Made by a program: the position numbers and the translations under genes | The notes under the pieces: generated by a model | The model's input: the letters and a program-made list of their open reading frames with translations, nothing else | Databases searched by the model: none | Told to the model about the DNA's origin: nothing | NCBI GenBank assembly: GCA_037074765.1 | Contig: JBAMDO010000071.1 | Coordinates: forward strand, 124,001 to 188,000 | Source of the DNA: Mansonella perstans | Taxonomy: Eukaryota > Nematoda > Chromadorea > Rhabditida > Onchocercidae | Direction of reading: 5' to 3' | Length of the DNA stretch: 64,000 nt | Shown here: piece after piece, positions 61,001 through 64,000 of the stretch | Numbering within the stretch: position 1 is the stretch's first letter | How the letters are laid out: each line of letters opens with the position of its first letter

Positions 61001-63767
61001 TTCTTTGTCTTCGTATTGTTGATTTTAGCATATGTTACAGCATTTAACATATGACTTATGGTGCTAAAATTACTTCGAATTCGTTAGATTATGCATTTAA
61101 TTTTGTCTAATAGTTACTCATTATTAATCAGTTTCGGAATCTTTTTAAGTGTGTGCGTTATTGAGATATGTTTTGATTGCAGGAGCTTGATGAATTTGGC
61201 TTGGCTGATCGTAAAGATACTAAACCGCTTGTTGCGGCACGTAGCAACAAAGGCAAATTCTTTATGAAGGAAGAGTTTAGGTAATTATTTCGATTGCTTG
61301 AAATATGTTTTTTTTTTCCTTTTTTTATTTTTCATGGTTTACCTCGTTTTTACTGAAGAATTGTTGAAAAAAAAAGTAAAATATAGCTATCGCATATAGC
61401 TATCGAATATAGCTATCGCAAAGCCTCTGCTAATGAGAGCTGCGAAAGTTAGCATGCAGCCGCACGTAATATATTTTGTGGATTTCGTAGCCTCATTATA
61501 TTCGATACATTGGATTTTAATTAAACTAATACTTGGGAAGAGGGAATATGGACAATAACTGAAGTGGGGGATTAATTTTCGGGGATTTGATTCATTTTAT
61601 TTATGCATAATAATAAGATCGCGAACAATTTCAGTGTGGAAAATTTGAGGAAATTTGTCGAAGATGTTCTTAATGATAGGTTACAACCACATGTGAAGAG
61701 TGAAGAACCACCTGAAGAGCAGTCTAATGTTAAGGTTTGTTTCTCCGATCTGGTGGAATTTTTGGATTTTCCAAAAGTTACCGGCAGCTACATTCATTAA
61801 TTTTTGCATCCATTAATCCGTTGCATAATTTGCTCGCAGAGTAACTCCTCGTGGCAAAAATTAGAAAAGAAATGTCTTGAGAATCGCCATTAATATCGTT
61901 TTTGTTTTGGAACTCAACTTATCTCGAATATTTTAGGTCGTTGTTGCTAAAACTTTCGAAGAAATGGTTATGAATGTAGAAAAGGATGTTTTGATTGAAT
62001 TCTATGCTCCATGGTGTGGGCACTGCAAGGCACTTGCACCGAAATATGATGAATTAGGCGAGAAGTTAGCCGGCGAACCAGGTGTTGTTATTGCAAAAAT
62101 GGATGCAACCGCTAATGACGTACCACCACCATTCCAAGTTCAAGGGTGAATTTTAATTGTCTTTATTTTTCATTTTCTTATACATCCTTATTTTTATATA
62201 TTTATTTGAAATGTGGAAGTATCAAGTATCGATTGAAATATTTTCTACATTTCATAGGTGATTGTGTAATATAAGCAGATATAATAAGATGAATAGCGAT
62301 TCATTTTTTCAGCTATTATCTGTGTCCTATATCTCATTCATTGATTTGAGCTTTTAATGTTAGACGTTTAACGCGTCTAACTTGGCCTGCTTTTCAACAT
62401 GCTTAAGATTATTGGTAGTTTTGTTTACCGTGTTTCAGCATTGCTTAATCGTTATCAATATTCCATCATATGAGTTAAATTTTGGTCTGCAAATCATAGC
62501 GTTGTGCTCCTTTTCTACACTGTGGACATTGAAATCCTTAAGAGTTCATAATGTGTTCCATTCGTTGGAAAGAAATTAAGTGATATAGCGAATTCAAAAT
62601 TTCCCAATTTTTTCACACTGTAAGTGCCAGTGCTCGTCTGCAGTCGGAAACGCTTCCGTTAGAGTTCAAATGCTACAATTTTTTCACTTGACTGGATGAT
62701 TCCTGCTGTTCTATCAAGCTAAGTACATCAAAATATCATATCATAATTTACTTTTCGTTACGTTCATTATTATGACTCAGATTAGCAACAAATATGACAA
62801 CAAATTAGCAAAGTGGCTTGCACAGAAAGAAATCAATTTACACGAGCAGGTTGCAGTCGATTACTGTTCTATTGTTGTTCATGCCTGGGTTGTTTTTTAG
62901 TTCATCATTAAGTCTTAAAAACCGATCCATCTGATGATGTGTTATCCATAATCTTTCTGCATTGCCAAATAAACCAACAGTGAATATTGACCCTTGGACT
63001 TTCTCAGTTATATAAGGCATAGATTCTGAAATGATTTTTTATTTCCTATCTATTTGTACTTATCAACTTTGTTCTTTTTTAATTTTTTCCATTTCGTCGA
63101 TATATCTAAGAGTCCCACCAAGGATTGTAGTTTTTCACGAAAGCTTTTGGGTTCTGCACTTACTTTTTCGCACACAAAGCAGCTACGATCAAAGTTTGCG
63201 ATGTTGGAAATATCGCTTTGTCTGTTCTCATATCTCACATCAATCTAATGCAACTTCATCACAGAACTATTCTAAGTAATTTTAGTCAAATGAGGTTACG
63301 TTTTACATTCATGTCAGTTCATTTATCGTCCGCATATTATCCAAAGTGAACAGCTCCTACGCTTCTTTTGAGCTGCTGATAACTGTCATAAATTCAGTTA
63401 CATCTATCACATTGTACATCCATCACTGTCAACTCTTTCTTTCAGCTGAATTTTATGGTTTTTAAATAATAGTTTATTAAGCTATCGGTTAAAGTGATGA
63501 TGATGAAGTGACGGTGCGATATTTAATGTGGCTTCAATTAGATTTTGCTAAGGACACTTAAGCCTTCTGTTCTTTTGATTTCATTCTTGTTTCCGTTGCA
63601 GGTTCCCAACCCTTTATTGGGTGCCGAAGAATAGGAAGGATAAACCGGAACCGTACTCCGGTGGTCGGGAAGTGGATGATTTTATCAAATATATTGCGAA
63701 GCATGCAACGGAAGAACTAAAAGGATACAAGAGAGACGGGAAACGAAAGAAGAAAGAAGAATTGTAA
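58073..63767 (+). CDS. pdi-3: Protein disulfide isomerase, ERp57 type (PDI-3)
   Basis: Catalyses disulfide formation and isomerisation of client proteins in the ER lumen. Exons: 58073-58221, 58454-58541, 59171-59396, 59653-59776, 59862-59975, 60270-60373, 60483-60577, 61183-61280, 61635-61734, 61937-62145 and 63602-63767, giving 490 aa (C. elegans PDI-3 about 488). The signal peptide is [20 protein letters not shown]. Thioredoxin domain a has [14 protein letters not shown] (site split by intron 1), and domain a' has [17 protein letters not shown]; both CGHC sites are intact. [32 protein letters not shown] and DANDVPP-like [20 protein letters not shown] are ERp57 hallmarks. The two middle b domains lack cysteine motifs, as usual. 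The C terminus is Lys-rich and ends KEEL, an ER-retrieval variant of KDEL. The start follows a TTTTCAG acceptor. Confidence 0.96.
62146..63601 (+). other. pdi-3 last intron (1456 bp)
   Basis: Bounded by GG|GTGAAT and TTGCAG|G; the longest pdi-3 intron. On the opposite strand, two ORFs at 63238-63050 and 63020-62838 have balanced composition and lie beside splice-like signals (AAAAA|GTAAGT at about 63162; TTTCAG|AA at about 63027), but they cannot be joined in a consistent phase. Possibly remnants of a nested gene. Confidence 0.5.
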
Positions 63768-64000
63768 AGGGTCGGAATTATTGTTAAACTAAAAGTGAGG
63801 AATATGCGGTCGAAAAATGATGAGCGTTGGATTTTAAGTTCGCTTATTGTGGACTTATTAAGCAGCCCGATTCATTCATCCGTTGTCGGTTAATGTTATT
63901 TAATTGTTGTTAATTTAATTTATTGAATATATATATGTCTTTAAATTTCAGATCTTGTTTGTATTTAAATTCGGAGTAAGCTGCTATGTTAGTGGGCATT
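63768..64000 (+). other. pdi-3 3' flank
   Basis: 3' UTR and downstream DNA. TTATTGAATATATATATG near 63920-63940 may act as a variant polyadenylation region; no canonical AATAAA is seen. No further gene starts before the window ends. Confidence 0.5.

Overview
The window is nuclear DNA of a nematode, most likely a parasitic spirurid or filarial worm. It is about 70% A+T. Its genes are split by many short to medium introns, several start codons sit just behind a pyrimidine-AG spliced-leader-type acceptor, and every conserved protein reads closest to Caenorhabditis orthologues known to me. This assignment is an inference from gene content and base composition, with no database search. All exon models were built by hand from splice consensus, reading phase and family similarity.

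Layout. 1-10506 is a tandem duplication with a period of about 6 kb. Each copy carries a five-exon globin gene: copy A (5' end outside the window, 1-1974) and copy B (complete, 5895-8022). 10890-15193 (+) is the ribosome-biogenesis GTPase LSG1 in ten exons, with one GC-AG intron. 16175-17719 (+) is ribosomal protein eL27 (rpl-27). Its two introns each hold a C/D box snoRNA-like element with the same predicted 18S rRNA guide. 18404-20806 (-) is a decayed gag-only BEL/Pao LTR retrotransposon. 24696-36560 (-) is the Gq alpha subunit egl-30 (355 aa, eight exons), with an 8 kb first intron. 36561-41936 is repeat-rich and has no convincing gene. 41937-43401 (-) is an emerin-like LEM-domain inner nuclear membrane protein. 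45825-50009 (+) is an eleven-exon C2H2 zinc-finger protein with a duplicated finger array. 50687-54342 (-) is a two-pore-domain (TWK/K2P) potassium-channel-like protein. 58073-63767 (+) is the ERp57-type protein disulfide isomerase pdi-3 (490 aa, KEEL at the C terminus).

The genes do not form one pathway. They are ordinary eukaryotic neighbours: translation and ribosome assembly (lsg-1, rpl-27 and its snoRNAs), neuromuscular G-protein and ion-channel signalling (egl-30, K2P), the nuclear envelope (emerin-like) and ER protein folding (pdi-3). LSG1, rpl-27 and the intronic snoRNAs are all ribosome-related and sit together.

The most interesting points are as follows. (1) The K2P-like protein keeps the full 4TM/2P layout, but both selectivity filters are altered: GYG became GYL, and the second filter is replaced by LSM. 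(2) Two homologous snoRNAs lie in the rpl-27 introns, with box motifs, terminal stems and a 12-nt 18S complement. (3) The globin duplication carries a copy of intronic DNA pasted into the last exon of copy A. (4) Two GC-AG introns are forced by reading phase. (5) There are several minisatellites, one with a three-unit higher-order structure.
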